Below are positions 24,291-32,576 of a DNA stretch of 36,976 bases, in pieces; the stretch's first letter is position 1; each line of letters starts with the position of its first letter. The notes below the pieces were generated by a model that saw only the letters and a list, made by a program, of their open reading frames with translations, was not told where the DNA came from and did not search any database. The DNA is from JACQAI01 sp035507915 (GTDB lineage Bacteria; Pseudomonadota; Alphaproteobacteria; Elsterales; Elsteraceae). The position numbers were made by a program, and so were the translations under genes. The stretch is from the NCBI GenBank assembly GCA_035507915.1, contig DATJNS010000256.1:1-36976 (forward strand). The letters are read 5' to 3'.

Positions 24291-25037
24291 CTAGCGGTAA
24301 CCCTGCGCAATGGCCTCCGGGCGATCGGCCCGGACGAAAAACAGGTCGATCTGCCAAAACGCCTGATCCTTCTCCCGGAACAGCGGCTCACCGATATCGA
24401 TGCAATGGAATCCGGCGTCCTCGACGCTCCGGGTCAGGTCGGGGAAGCGTCGGCCGGGTGCCTGGAAATTATAGGCCTCGACGACCACGAGGTTTGCCTG
24501 GTCGAGCGCCCGCCGCGCGCCTGCGAGAATCTCGGGCTCGTAGCCGTGCGTGTCGAGTTTGATGAGGAACGGCGGCTCGAGACGATGGCGCGCGATTTCG
24601 CTGTCGAGGGCGACTTGCGGGACCATCGGCACCCCCGACGCGGGGTCCACATAGGCGGTGCCGCTGAACGGATCCTCGGGGTTGTTGTAAAACGCGATGG
24701 TGCCGTCCGTAGGACCCGCGGCGGCGATCGTGAATGACCAGGTCGGCTGTGTCGATGCCGCGTGAGCGAGAGCGGGCCGCCAATATTCCTTGGCCTCGAT
24801 CAGATGGCAACGCGCATCCGGCCAGAACGCCAAGGCGCGACGCGACCAGCGGCCGTCGGACGCGCCGACGTCGATCACCGTGCGAACGTCGACCCCGCGG
24901 CTCGAGATCCGACGCAACGCCGCTTCATGCGACAGAACCAGGGACGTGAAAGCATCCTCATTGCCGCGCACCAGGTCTTGCGCCGCAGAGAGGAGCTTGT
25001 CGACGGCGCTTTGTGGGACCATTACCCGGTGCGGCAT
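24291..25037 (-). CDS. FkbM family methyltransferase
   Basis: 248 residues. SAM motif I is TVIDVGASDGRWSRRAL (53-69), preceded by a helical N-terminus. The FkbM acceptor strand is PFLIKLDTHGYEPEILAGA (156-174) and the next strand has LVVVEAYNF. The ATG at 25037 has GGAG seven bases upstream. The gene is on the opposite strand between paralogues 3 and 4 and is divergent from paralogue 4, so the roughly 100 bp at 25038-25135 carry both promoters. Likely a sugar O-methyltransferase. It is only distantly related to the FkbM at 12867, so the two probably methylate different positions or acceptors. Confidence 0.88.
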   Translation of the reverse strand: MPHRVMVPQSAVDKLLSAAQDLVRGNEDAFTSLVLSHEAALRRISSRGVDVRTVIDVGASDGRWSRRALAFWPDARCHLIEAKEYWRPALAHAASTQPTWSFTIAAAGPTDGTIAFYNNPEDPFSGTAYVDPASGVPMVPQVALDSEIARHRLEPPFLIKLDTHGYEPEILAGARRALDQANLVVVEAYNFQAPGRRFPDLTRSVEDAGFHCIDIGEPLFREKDQAFWQIDLFFVRADRPEAIAQGYR

Positions 25038-25135
25038 GGAAGCTCCGGAAGCGGCATGAGTGTTGCTGAGGCTAGGCCTCTGATTATATGAACCGGGGCG
25101 CGGGTCAAGGAGTCGTAGAGTCGGACGGATTGGCC

Positions 25136-25975
25136 ATGGCCTCGAAACGCGCAGTCGTGACGTCGATTTCCCCGGGGCTCGTCCGCACCATTCGGGGCAA
25201 CGACGGGGCAGGCCCGGAGTATCAGGCGCTCTGTATTCGGTCCTGGCTCACTGCCGGATTCGATGTCTTGTCGCTGAACTGCGACAGTGAGCTCGACGTG
25301 CTCCGGCCGCTCCATCCCGAGGTGGAGTTCGTGCGCGCGCGCCGCACCGGCCTCGATCAATGGGGCGCGCCGCTGGTCTATGTCGTCGACCTGGTGGATT
25401 GTCTGCACGAGCGCGGCTACGAGGTCGGGGGCATCGTGAATGCCGATGTCTTCACGACCCGCGATCGCGAGTATTTCGACCGGCTGATCGGCCTGTGCGC
25501 CAGCGGCGGCGCCGCGTACGGTCAGCGCGTCGACGTCTCGGATCTGGCCGACGGCGCCGAGGCGGCGTTCTACGCTCACGGCTACGATTACTTCTTTTTC
25601 GAGGTCGCCGCCGCGCGGTCGATCGTCCCGACCGAACACCTGCTCGGCATGGTATGGTGGGATCTGTGGTTTCCGATGGCCTTGAGGTGGAGCGGCCTGG
25701 CGCTCAACCGCATGTTCAGTCCCACCGTGTTCCATCTGAAACATCCGGAGCGTACGGGCGGGCGTTTCGACACGCTGTGGCGCCATTTCTATCGCCACAC
25801 GGTCGATTGCGTCGGTCGCCAGCTCGCGCTCGGCGGTGACCCGCTGCTCGAGGAGCTGTTCGCGCCCAGCCGCGGCTTCCGGCATGCGGAGAACTGGCAG
25901 GAAGAAGCCGTGGCGTTCGGCGAGATGGCGAATCAGTATCTCGAACGCACCGCGCAACCGCAGGCGTTTCGTTGA
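25136..25975 (+). CDS. NAD/WWD-motif family protein, paralogue 4 (divergent copy)
   Basis: 279 residues from ATG 25136; an ATG at 25088 would add 16 residues, but the shorter form matches the short leaders of the other paralogues. Motifs: VVTSISPGLVRTI (TSI at 9-11), CIRSWLTAGFDVLSLN, WGAPLVYVVDLV, GIVNADVFT (NAD at 102-104), GQRVDVSDLAD, GYDYFFF, VWWDLWFPMAL (WWDLW at 174-178) and VFHLKHPER. The most divergent copy: P to S after TSI, Tyr to Leu in WWDYW, and no LPLPG segment; it is also shorter at the C-terminus. It leads a plus-strand pair with the sulfotransferase 24 bp downstream, so its product may be the sulfated one. Confidence 0.7.
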   Translation: MASKRAVVTSISPGLVRTIRGNDGAGPEYQALCIRSWLTAGFDVLSLNCDSELDVLRPLHPEVEFVRARRTGLDQWGAPLVYVVDLVDCLHERGYEVGGIVNADVFTTRDREYFDRLIGLCASGGAAYGQRVDVSDLADGAEAAFYAHGYDYFFFEVAAARSIVPTEHLLGMVWWDLWFPMALRWSGLALNRMFSPTVFHLKHPERTGGRFDTLWRHFYRHTVDCVGRQLALGGDPLLEELFAPSRGFRHAENWQEEAVAFGEMANQYLERTAQPQAFR

Positions 25976-25999
25976 CTGGCGGCCGGGATCGGTCGGGGC

Positions 26000-26803
26000 A
26001 TGGCGATGGCTGACATCATCTATTCGGCCGCTTATCCGAAATCCGGCATCACCTATCTGAACTACATGCTGTTCCACGCGTTGTTCGACGCGCCCGACGA
26101 CGCGCCACGCATCGACACCGATTACATCATCGACATCCACGAGAACCTCGCGCGCGTGCCCCCGCCAGGGCCGCGTCGATGCTACGTCAAGACTCACTTC
26201 GGCTACAGCCTGGCGCTGCCGCTGCGCGATCGCGCCGAGCGCGCCATCTGTCTGGTGCGCGACCCGATCGACGTCATGATGTCGATCTGGGACTTCATGC
26301 ACCTGTTGGGCGATCCCAACCTCCTCGACGGTCCTCAGGAGGCGAAAGAGCAGATCTTCCGCGGGTTCGTCGGCGGGTGGGTTACGTCGGGCGGCAACCT
26401 TGTGCTCGGCCAAAGCTGGGTCGGGCATGCGAGTTCGTGGATGGACCAGCGCGACCTGCCGGTCCTGTTCGTGGGCTACGAGAAGCTCAAGGCCGACCCC
26501 GTCGCCCAGCTCGCGCGGATCTGCGGATTCCTCGGCGAGGCCGTGGCGCCGGAGCGTCTGGCCCTCGCCGTGAGCCGGAGCTCGGTCGGCGAGATGCGCA
26601 AGCAGGAGCAGCGCGAGATCGACAGCCGGCAGTCCGGCGCGTTCTACCGGCCGCAGCTCGAGAAGGGCTACGACCGGGGCTACCGGTTCGTCGGGCGGCT
26701 CAACGCGAACTCGTACGCCTCGGTGCTGACCGACGTCGAGCGCGCGATGGCGGACCGCGTCTTCGGGCCGGTGCTCGCGCGGCTGGAGTCGCTGACGCGC
26801 TGA
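26000..26803 (+). CDS. PAPS-dependent sulfotransferase
   Basis: 267 residues with canonical motifs: 5'-phosphosulfate loop AAYPKSGITYLNYML (10-24, Lys14), substrate-side YVKTHFGYS (62-70, the K-T-H of the family), and 3'-phosphate-binding AICLVRDPIDVMMSIW (82-97, with Arg87). The late segment SGAFYRPQLEKGYDRGYRF includes the conserved basic region contacting the nucleotide. Transfers sulfate to a hydroxyl or amine. ATG 26000 and ATG 26006 are both possible. It lies 24 bp after paralogue 4, in the same direction, and abuts the convergent GT-like gene (the stops TGA and TCA form TGATCA). Closer to classical sulfotransferases than the one at 11978. Confidence 0.9.
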   Translation: MAMADIIYSAAYPKSGITYLNYMLFHALFDAPDDAPRIDTDYIIDIHENLARVPPPGPRRCYVKTHFGYSLALPLRDRAERAICLVRDPIDVMMSIWDFMHLLGDPNLLDGPQEAKEQIFRGFVGGWVTSGGNLVLGQSWVGHASSWMDQRDLPVLFVGYEKLKADPVAQLARICGFLGEAVAPERLALAVSRSSVGEMRKQEQREIDSRQSGAFYRPQLEKGYDRGYRFVGRLNANSYASVLTDVERAMADRVFGPVLARLESLTR

Positions 26804-27604
26804 TCAGGGGTTGTTGATCTTGATGAACTTGGTGAACACGTCGCAGATCACCGAGTAACGCCCGAGCTCGGGCACCTTCAGGAGATCGAGAACCTTGTCG
26901 ACGCTCTGGAAGGCGTCGTAGTCCGGCACCAGGTACTGGCCGTCGCGCTCGGGATGGCGCGTGTGCCGACCGGCGCCGCGCTCGGCGATATGGGTCGCCG
27001 TCATGGTGCGCGCGGTTTTTTCGCGCACCCGGTCGTAGTGGAAGATCTTGAAGTGGTTGGGGGCATTGATCGGCACGTAGCCCGCGCGCATCAGGCGGTC
27101 GGCGATCGCGTTGTCGCAACCGAGCGTGCCCAGCTCGAACCCGCAATTGGCGACCGTGACCGGGGTCTTGAACACCCAGGCGTCCTGCGTCGTCGCGAGG
27201 GCCAGCGCGGCGAACGCCGGATCCTTGTAGGTCGAGCCGTCGGGGCTGTACTCGGTGCGCCCTTGGCAGAACACGGTGTTGCTGCCGCGCAGCATGGCCT
27301 CGGCGCGCGCCCAGTCGCTCGTGGGATCGAGGAAGATGTCGAGATTGGTCAGCGCGACGATCTCGTCGGGTAATGCCGCGTTGGCATAGGCGAACGCCGC
27401 CTCGTAGGTCAGCCAGCTGGTGACGCGATGCTCGACGTAGCGCGGGTGCTCGGTGAACTCGCGCGGCACCGCGACCCCGTGCTCGACCAGATTGTGCACC
27501 GCCTTGACGTGCGGGTTGGCGAGGTTGCGGCGCACGCACTCGTCGTACTCGGCCATGCGCTCCGGCCGCGGGTCGTTGCAATATTGGATCAGGACCGAGA
27601 GCAC
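26804..27604 (-). CDS. Putative GT-A-type glycosyltransferase, remote relative of the NAD/WWD family
   Basis: 266 residues, GTG start at 27604 with GAGGA ten bases upstream. Segments: LSVLIQYCNDPRPERMAEYDECVRRNL, EIVALTNLDIFLDPTSDW (NLD at 87-89), TQDAWVFKTP, LGCDNAIADRLMRAGY (162-175) and FKIFHYDR (185-192). The order N-x-D-x-F-L, acidic helix, then H-x-D recalls the NAD/WWD paralogues (NAD, WWD, HLxH), though the sequences differ. Related proteins I remember are unannotated or called glycosyltransferase-like. The GCDN motif would sit near the active site. Cytoplasmic. Its stop abuts the sulfotransferase stop. A sugar-transfer role is plausible, not demonstrated. Confidence 0.65.
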   Translation of the reverse strand: MLSVLIQYCNDPRPERMAEYDECVRRNLANPHVKAVHNLVEHGVAVPREFTEHPRYVEHRVTSWLTYEAAFAYANAALPDEIVALTNLDIFLDPTSDWARAEAMLRGSNTVFCQGRTEYSPDGSTYKDPAFAALALATTQDAWVFKTPVTVANCGFELGTLGCDNAIADRLMRAGYVPINAPNHFKIFHYDRVREKTARTMTATHIAERGAGRHTRHPERDGQYLVPDYDAFQSVDKVLDLLKVPELGRYSVICDVFTKFIKINNP

Positions 27605-27725
27605 CGCCGGACATCCTCGACCGCCAAGCGATCAGCCTAGAAGTGGCGCTGTGCAAAAGCAATTTTGCCGGCGGCACGCGCGCCCGGCCGCACGCCGGCA
27701 TGGCCCCGCCGGACGGTTCGATGAT

Positions 27726-28619
27726 ATGACGAACGCGTTGCTTCTGACGACGGGCGCCCCGACGCCGATGCCAGCCGACGACAAACAGGTCAAGGGAATC
27801 TCGCCGTTCGACATGTCGGCGGTCAGCCATGTCGAGGAGCTCGGACCGGTCGGCGCGGGCGAGCCCATGGAACCCTACGATGCCAGTCCGGCGCTGCGCA
27901 TACGACATTGGAACGAACTGGTCGGCGTGATTCGGGCGTTCCTGGTCGAGGCCCAGCTTCCGGACAGGATCGGCCTGCCCGATCTGGTCGACTACCTCAC
28001 GGTCAAGAGCCGCAATCCGGCGGTCGGCCAGCACATCACCACGCCGGTGAATTTGACGGCCTGGTTGTTCATGATCGTGCGCGCGCTGCAGCCGCGCATC
28101 GTGGTCGAGAGCGGCGTGTTCAAGGGCTCCTCGCTGTTCACCATGCGGTGCGCGTCGCCCCGCCACAAGATGTTCGCGTTCGACGTCGATTTTTCGTGGC
28201 TCACGCACCGGTTCGATGCGGTCGACTATCGCGAACGCGATTGGGGGCTCGACGACGTTCGCGCCGAAGGCCCGACCGATCTCTGCTATTTCAACGACCA
28301 CGTGAACAACTGCCTACGCATCCGCCAAGCCTACGAGCGCGGGTTCAAGCACCTCGTGCTCGACGATACGCCCGATCTCGGCGAGATCCGGGCTTACCGC
28401 TACCCGGCGGTTCCCACGGTCTCGATGATCGTGAGCGGCAAATTCCAGGACGGTGACGCGGTCGACTGGGTCTGGCAGGGGCAACGGCTGCGCTACACCT
28501 TCCGCACCGAGCATACGTTCGGGGCGCGTGAGCTCATCGACCATTGCCACCCGATCCCCGCGCTGCACCGATGGACCGGCCTGCAGGACAGCAATGCCTA
28601 CTACGTCAAGCTGAAGTGA
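27726..28619 (+). CDS. Rossmann-like protein, possible SAM-dependent methyltransferase
   Basis: 297 residues from ATG 27726. A long N-terminal region (1-115) has no recognised domain. Then PRIVVESGVFKGSSLFTMR (123-141) resembles SAM motif I of the Methyltransf_24 or cephalosporin-hydroxylase-like group (E-x-G-x-x-x-G-x-S), followed by KMFAFDVDFSWL. The acidic loop HLVLDDTPDLGEIRAY and a C-terminal segment DSNAYYVKLK complete the sequence. No membrane helix. It is divergent from the GT-like gene at 27604 and heads a loose plus-strand pair with the methyltransferase at 28776. Another cofactor cannot be excluded. Confidence 0.6.
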   Translation: MTNALLLTTGAPTPMPADDKQVKGISPFDMSAVSHVEELGPVGAGEPMEPYDASPALRIRHWNELVGVIRAFLVEAQLPDRIGLPDLVDYLTVKSRNPAVGQHITTPVNLTAWLFMIVRALQPRIVVESGVFKGSSLFTMRCASPRHKMFAFDVDFSWLTHRFDAVDYRERDWGLDDVRAEGPTDLCYFNDHVNNCLRIRQAYERGFKHLVLDDTPDLGEIRAYRYPAVPTVSMIVSGKFQDGDAVDWVWQGQRLRYTFRTEHTFGARELIDHCHPIPALHRWTGLQDSNAYYVKLK

Positions 28620-28775
28620 TCTCCAGCGTCCGGGCGTGCAGCCGTCGCCGCCTCGCGTTCCGTCTCACCCAGTCCGGCGGCGGCGCCTCCTCGACCTCCG
28701 CGCTGCGAGATTCGAAACCAAAAGGCTCGCTTCAGGTGGTCGCGCTAGATGGCCTGCAACGAGAGGACGGGTACG

Positions 28776-29678
28776 ATGGACAGACCGGACGAGCACCAGC
28801 AACGCTGGATCGCACAGAAGCGACCGGCGCCAGTCCATCGGGAGGCCATGAAGCAGGTGGCGGCCACCCTGGTCGCCTCGATCCAGGCAGCCTTGAAGAC
28901 GTTCGGTGAGCTCGTCCCCAAACTGACCGCGAGCGACGACTTCGCCGGCTTCTATACCGCCGTCGATCGGCTCGCCGAGCTCAGCCGCTCGCTCGCCGGC
29001 GTTTCCCACTATGCCAAGACGATCTGCGAATGGACCGTTCCCCCGATGCCCGAGTTCGCCGATCATTTCATCAACCAGTTCTACCTCTGGCCGGAGCTCA
29101 AGCGGACGTTCTGGCTCGAAGGCGCCGTCATGTGCTCGCTGGCCATGAAGCAGGGCGGCCGTTACCTGGAACTCTGCTGCGGCAGCGGCTTCTATACCGA
29201 CATGTTTTATGCATCGATCGCACGCGAGGTGGTCGCGGTCGACTTCGACCCGCGCGCCATTGAGCTCGCGCGGCGCCATCACGGGCGCGAGAATGTCCGC
29301 TATCAGATCGCCGACATCCGCGACGGCCTCCCGGACGGCCCGTTCGACGGCGTGCTCTGGGACGCCGCGATCGAGCATTTCTCGAGCCTCGAGATCGCCG
29401 CCATCATGACGGACATCAAACGCAAGCTCGTCCCCGATGGGATGTTGTCGGGTTATACGATCGCAGAGAGCGGCGAAGGCCTGCAGCATCCCGACCACGA
29501 GCAGGAGTTCAACGACATGGGCGACCTTGCGGCGCGGCTCCGGCCTCACTTCAAGAACGTCCTGATTTTCGAAAGCCTGCACCAGACGATCCAGCCGCCT
29601 CGTCACAACCTGTTCTTCTACGCGAGCGATGGCACATTGCCGTTCGATGCCGATTGGCCGCACGCAAGGCGCTTCTGA
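28776..29678 (+). CDS. Class I SAM-dependent methyltransferase
   Basis: 300 residues from ATG 28776, chosen because AGAGGA (about 28763) precedes it; ATG 28749 would add nine residues. An N-terminal helical segment (about 1-110, with HREAMKQVAATLVASIQAAL) is followed by motif I YLELCCGSGFYTDMF (130-144), then VVAVDFDPRAIELARRHH, the acidic VRYQIADIRDGLP, and motif IV-like FDGVLWDAAIEHFS. The C-terminal part has PDGMLSGYTIAESGEG. A helical N-terminus like this is found on glycan-cluster methyltransferases. It converges with the TPR glycosyltransferase, with stops three bases apart. Acceptor unknown. Confidence 0.82.
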   Translation: MDRPDEHQQRWIAQKRPAPVHREAMKQVAATLVASIQAALKTFGELVPKLTASDDFAGFYTAVDRLAELSRSLAGVSHYAKTICEWTVPPMPEFADHFINQFYLWPELKRTFWLEGAVMCSLAMKQGGRYLELCCGSGFYTDMFYASIAREVVAVDFDPRAIELARRHHGRENVRYQIADIRDGLPDGPFDGVLWDAAIEHFSSLEIAAIMTDIKRKLVPDGMLSGYTIAESGEGLQHPDHEQEFNDMGDLAARLRPHFKNVLIFESLHQTIQPPRHNLFFYASDGTLPFDADWPHARRF

Positions 29679-29681
29679 CCG

Positions 29682-31658
29682 TCAACCGCCGCGCTCGACT
29701 GCCCGCACCAGGAAGTCCTCGATCGCCCGCACCGTCTCGGCGTTCTCGTAGAGCACGGCATTGGCCGCCAGGATGCGCCGGCTCACCTCGGCGCGCCGCG
29801 CCGGATCGGTGCCGAGGCGCACCGCGATCGCGGCGTAGTCGGCGACGTCGTGCGCGACGCAGTCGTCGAGCCCCATCAGCCGATAGAAGCCGTGCGTGTG
29901 GCGGCCGCGCATGAATGCGCCCGGCCAGGTCACCACCGGCGTGCCGACCGCGAACGCCTCGAGACTCGTGTTGCCGCCGCTGTAGTGCAGCGGATCGAGC
30001 ATCACGTCCGAGCAGGCGAGCAACGCGACGAAGTCGGCGCGGCTCAAGGTCGGCAGCAGCACGATGCGCTCGGCGATGCGTGCCAGCCGCTTCAAGAGAA
30101 GGTCGTCGATGTGCGCGTGCGCGCCGCGGATCAGCACCAGCCGGCCGGCAGGATCGCGATCCAGGATGTCGATCAGCACCGCGTCGAAATCCGGGTGGAA
30201 CTTGAACAGGCTCTGCGGGCAGACGTAGAGATGCGCCGCCGGATCGAGGCCGAGCTCGGCGCGGCTCTTGAGCCGGCCCTCGAAGACCGGCCGCGGGTAG
30301 TAGACCGTCGGTCCCGGCAGCCGCACCAGGGTCTCGGTGTAGTGCGTCGCGCCGTCGGGCGGCTCCATCGCGTCGCACGACAGGAAGTAGTCGAGGTTGG
30401 CGATGCCGGTGGTGTCGGGGTGGCCCCACGACACGCACTGCACGGGCGCCAACCGCGCGAAGGCCAGGAAATAGGTCAGCGGCGACATGCCGATGTCGGG
30501 ATAGACGAGCACGTCGAGCGCGCGTTCGGCGATGCGCCGGCGTGCCGCCGTGAGATCGAGCGGCAGCTCGACGAAGTCGTCGGCCGCGGCGATCAGCGCG
30601 GCACGCGTCGCGTCGGGCCCGCCCGGCGTGGCGAACACGGTGACGTGGAAGCGCGCGCGCGACAGCTCGACGATCAGTCCCTGGAACAGCCGGGCGATCG
30701 TGTGGGCGCGGAAGAAGTGCGACGCGAAGCCGATGCGGATGCGGCCATCCGGGCGCCGGCCGGGCGCCGGCGCTCGGCAATGCGGCGCCACCGTCAGGAG
30801 CGCGGGGCACGCAGCCGCGTAGAGTTCGGCGATGGCGCGCTGAAGCGGCAGGTCGTCGAGCCCGTGATAGGCGAGATGGAAGCACGTATGGCCGACCTGC
30901 TGCTCGGGATCGACGAGCGTCATGCCGCGGGCGCGCAGCGCGCCGATCTGGTCGGCCAGGCCTTGGCGGATCTGCGCGATCTCCGCGGTCGATCCGGGGA
31001 TGATGGGCAGCGCGAGCGCGCAGCGGAGCAGCAGGGCATCGTCCGGCCGCAGCGCATAGGCCTGCCGGAAGCTCGCGACCGCTTCGGCGACCTGGCTCTG
31101 GGCGAGCAGGGCCGCGCCGCGGTTGGTGGCGGTCGCCGGGTCGCGCGGATCGAGCGCCACCGCGCGGTCGTAATGGACCAGCGCGGCGTCGAGCTGGCCG
31201 CGCTCGGCCAGGATGTTGGCCAGGTTGTTGTGGGCCTGGGCGAAGTCGGGCTTGAGCTCGAGCGCGCGCCGGAGCAGCGCCATGGCGTCGTCGAGCTTGC
31301 CTTGGTGGCGCAGCGCGATCGCCAGGTTGCCGTAGGCCTCCGCCAAGGTCGGCTGCAGCGACAGCGCCTTGCGGAAGCTTGCGATCGCCTCGTCGAGGCG
31401 GCCGAGCCCGGCCAGCGCCTGGCCGTAATTGCAGTGATAGAGCGCGCTGGCGTCCTGGATGCGCAGCGCCCGGCCGATATAGTCGAGCGCGAGGTCGGGT
31501 CGGCCGCTCTGGTTGGCGATCACGCCGAGCAGATGCAGGCTGTCGGCGTGCGCGGGCTCGTCGGCGAGAATCCGTTGATAGAGCTGGGCCGCCTCGCCCA
31601 GCCGGCCGGCCTGGTGGTGCGCGAGCGCCTCGCGCAGCCACGCGTCGATCACGGTCAT
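29682..31658 (-). CDS. TPR-containing O-GlcNAc-transferase-like glycosyltransferase (GT41/SPINDLY type)
   Basis: 658 residues. The N-terminal 225 residues hold about six tetratricopeptide repeats (for example LGLGRLDEAIASFRKALSLQP-type units without a break). The C-terminal GT-B region (about 310-650) has RIRIGFASHFFRAHTIARL, DVLVYPDIGMSPLTYFLA, PVQCVSWGHPDTTGIANLDYFLS, VCPQSLFKFHPDFD and the GT41 signature DPLHYSGGNTSLEAFAVGTPVVTWPG. Known relatives glycosylate Ser/Thr (or Asn) of proteins in the cytoplasm, including bacterial flagellin, and the TPRs bind the protein acceptor. This is the best hint that the cluster may modify a protein. Convergent with the methyltransferase at 28776; divergent from 31785. 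Confidence 0.9.
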   Translation of the reverse strand: MTVIDAWLREALAHHQAGRLGEAAQLYQRILADEPAHADSLHLLGVIANQSGRPDLALDYIGRALRIQDASALYHCNYGQALAGLGRLDEAIASFRKALSLQPTLAEAYGNLAIALRHQGKLDDAMALLRRALELKPDFAQAHNNLANILAERGQLDAALVHYDRAVALDPRDPATATNRGAALLAQSQVAEAVASFRQAYALRPDDALLLRCALALPIIPGSTAEIAQIRQGLADQIGALRARGMTLVDPEQQVGHTCFHLAYHGLDDLPLQRAIAELYAAACPALLTVAPHCRAPAPGRRPDGRIRIGFASHFFRAHTIARLFQGLIVELSRARFHVTVFATPGGPDATRAALIAAADDFVELPLDLTAARRRIAERALDVLVYPDIGMSPLTYFLAFARLAPVQCVSWGHPDTTGIANLDYFLSCDAMEPPDGATHYTETLVRLPGPTVYYPRPVFEGRLKSRAELGLDPAAHLYVCPQSLFKFHPDFDAVLIDILDRDPAGRLVLIRGAHAHIDDLLLKRLARIAERIVLLPTLSRADFVALLACSDVMLDPLHYSGGNTSLEAFAVGTPVVTWPGAFMRGRHTHGFYRLMGLDDCVAHDVADYAAIAVRLGTDPARRAEVSRRILAANAVLYENAETVRAIEDFLVRAVERGG

Positions 31659-31784
31659 GCCGGCTTATAGTCCAGGCGCAAATTGCGGCGCAAACGGCTT
31701 TTCCCGGCGGGCGCCTGGCGCGTGCCTCGAACCGGGTGGCATGGTAGAACTGAGTCGTCCGCGAGCGCTGGGCGAAAGGATCGC

Positions 31785-32558
31785 ATGTTGCCGTACGCCG
31801 AACCGCGAATCGTGACCGATCCGGGCCGGTGCATCTTCTATCACACGATGGATCTGCCTGGGTTCGGCCACATCCGCGGCAACTGGGATCTGCGCGAGTC
31901 CTTCGGACGCTATACGGGCGGCGTCGACTTCTCGGGACGGTCGACCCTCGACGTCGGAACCGCCAGCGGGTTTCTCAGCTTCGAGGCCGAGCGCCGCGGC
32001 GCCGACGTCGTCTCGTTCGATTCGGAATCGCTCGAGACGCATCATGGCGTGCCCTATCTGGATGTCCGTCGGCAGCACGGCGTACCGCCGGCCGAGAATC
32101 TCGATTTCGAGGGGCTCCGCAACGCCTATTGGCTCGCCCACCGCGCCCTCGGTTCGAAGGTGCGCTGCTTCTACGGCGACGTCTACCAATTGCCGGACGA
32201 ACTCGGCGAGTTCGACATCGTGCTCGCCTGTTCGATCTTCATCCATCTGCGCGATCCGGTCGCGGCATTGACCTCGATCACCGCGCGGTGCCGGAACACG
32301 CTGGTGATCACCGACGGCATGACCGTGTCCGATCTGCCGGTCGCCGTGTTTCTCGGCTATCACGACAATCCTGCGCACCATCCCAACAACACCTGGTGGC
32401 AGTACACGACGATGCTCTATTCCCAGATCCTGCGCATCCTCGGGTTCGAGATCATGCGGTTCGAGGAGAACAGCTATCCCTGGCGGAATCCGGCCGGCCT
32501 CAGCCACGTCTACAAGCTGGGGACGCTCGTGGCGCAGCGCGTCGAGCCGGTGCGCTGA
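31785..32558 (+). CDS. Class I SAM-dependent methyltransferase (CmoB/DUF1698-like)
   Basis: 257 residues from ATG 31785, with AAGGA at 31776-31780. The segment NWDLRESFGRYTGGVDFSGR precedes motif I STLDVGTASGFLSFEAERRG (53-72) and DVVSFDSES. A variable insert follows, then FYGDVYQLPDELGEFDIVLACSIF and the helix LRDPVAALTSITARCRNTLVITD. The layout suits CmoB-like or DUF1698 methyltransferases, but genes of this shape also occur in glycan clusters, where they methylate sugars. It is divergent from the TPR glycosyltransferase with 126 bp between. The next gene, a damaged methyltransferase, starts 18 bp downstream, so the two may form one unit. Substrate unknown. Confidence 0.8.
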   Translation: MLPYAEPRIVTDPGRCIFYHTMDLPGFGHIRGNWDLRESFGRYTGGVDFSGRSTLDVGTASGFLSFEAERRGADVVSFDSESLETHHGVPYLDVRRQHGVPPAENLDFEGLRNAYWLAHRALGSKVRCFYGDVYQLPDELGEFDIVLACSIFIHLRDPVAALTSITARCRNTLVITDGMTVSDLPVAVFLGYHDNPAHHPNNTWWQYTTMLYSQILRILGFEIMRFEENSYPWRNPAGLSHVYKLGTLVAQRVEPVR

Positions 32559-32576
32559 GCCGGTGCGTTTGGCCCG

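Noticed and set aside
29850..31670. 606-codon plus-strand open frame opposite the TPR glycosyltransferase
   Set aside because: Antisense shadow of a clearly conserved GT41-type gene; no domain and no ribosome site.
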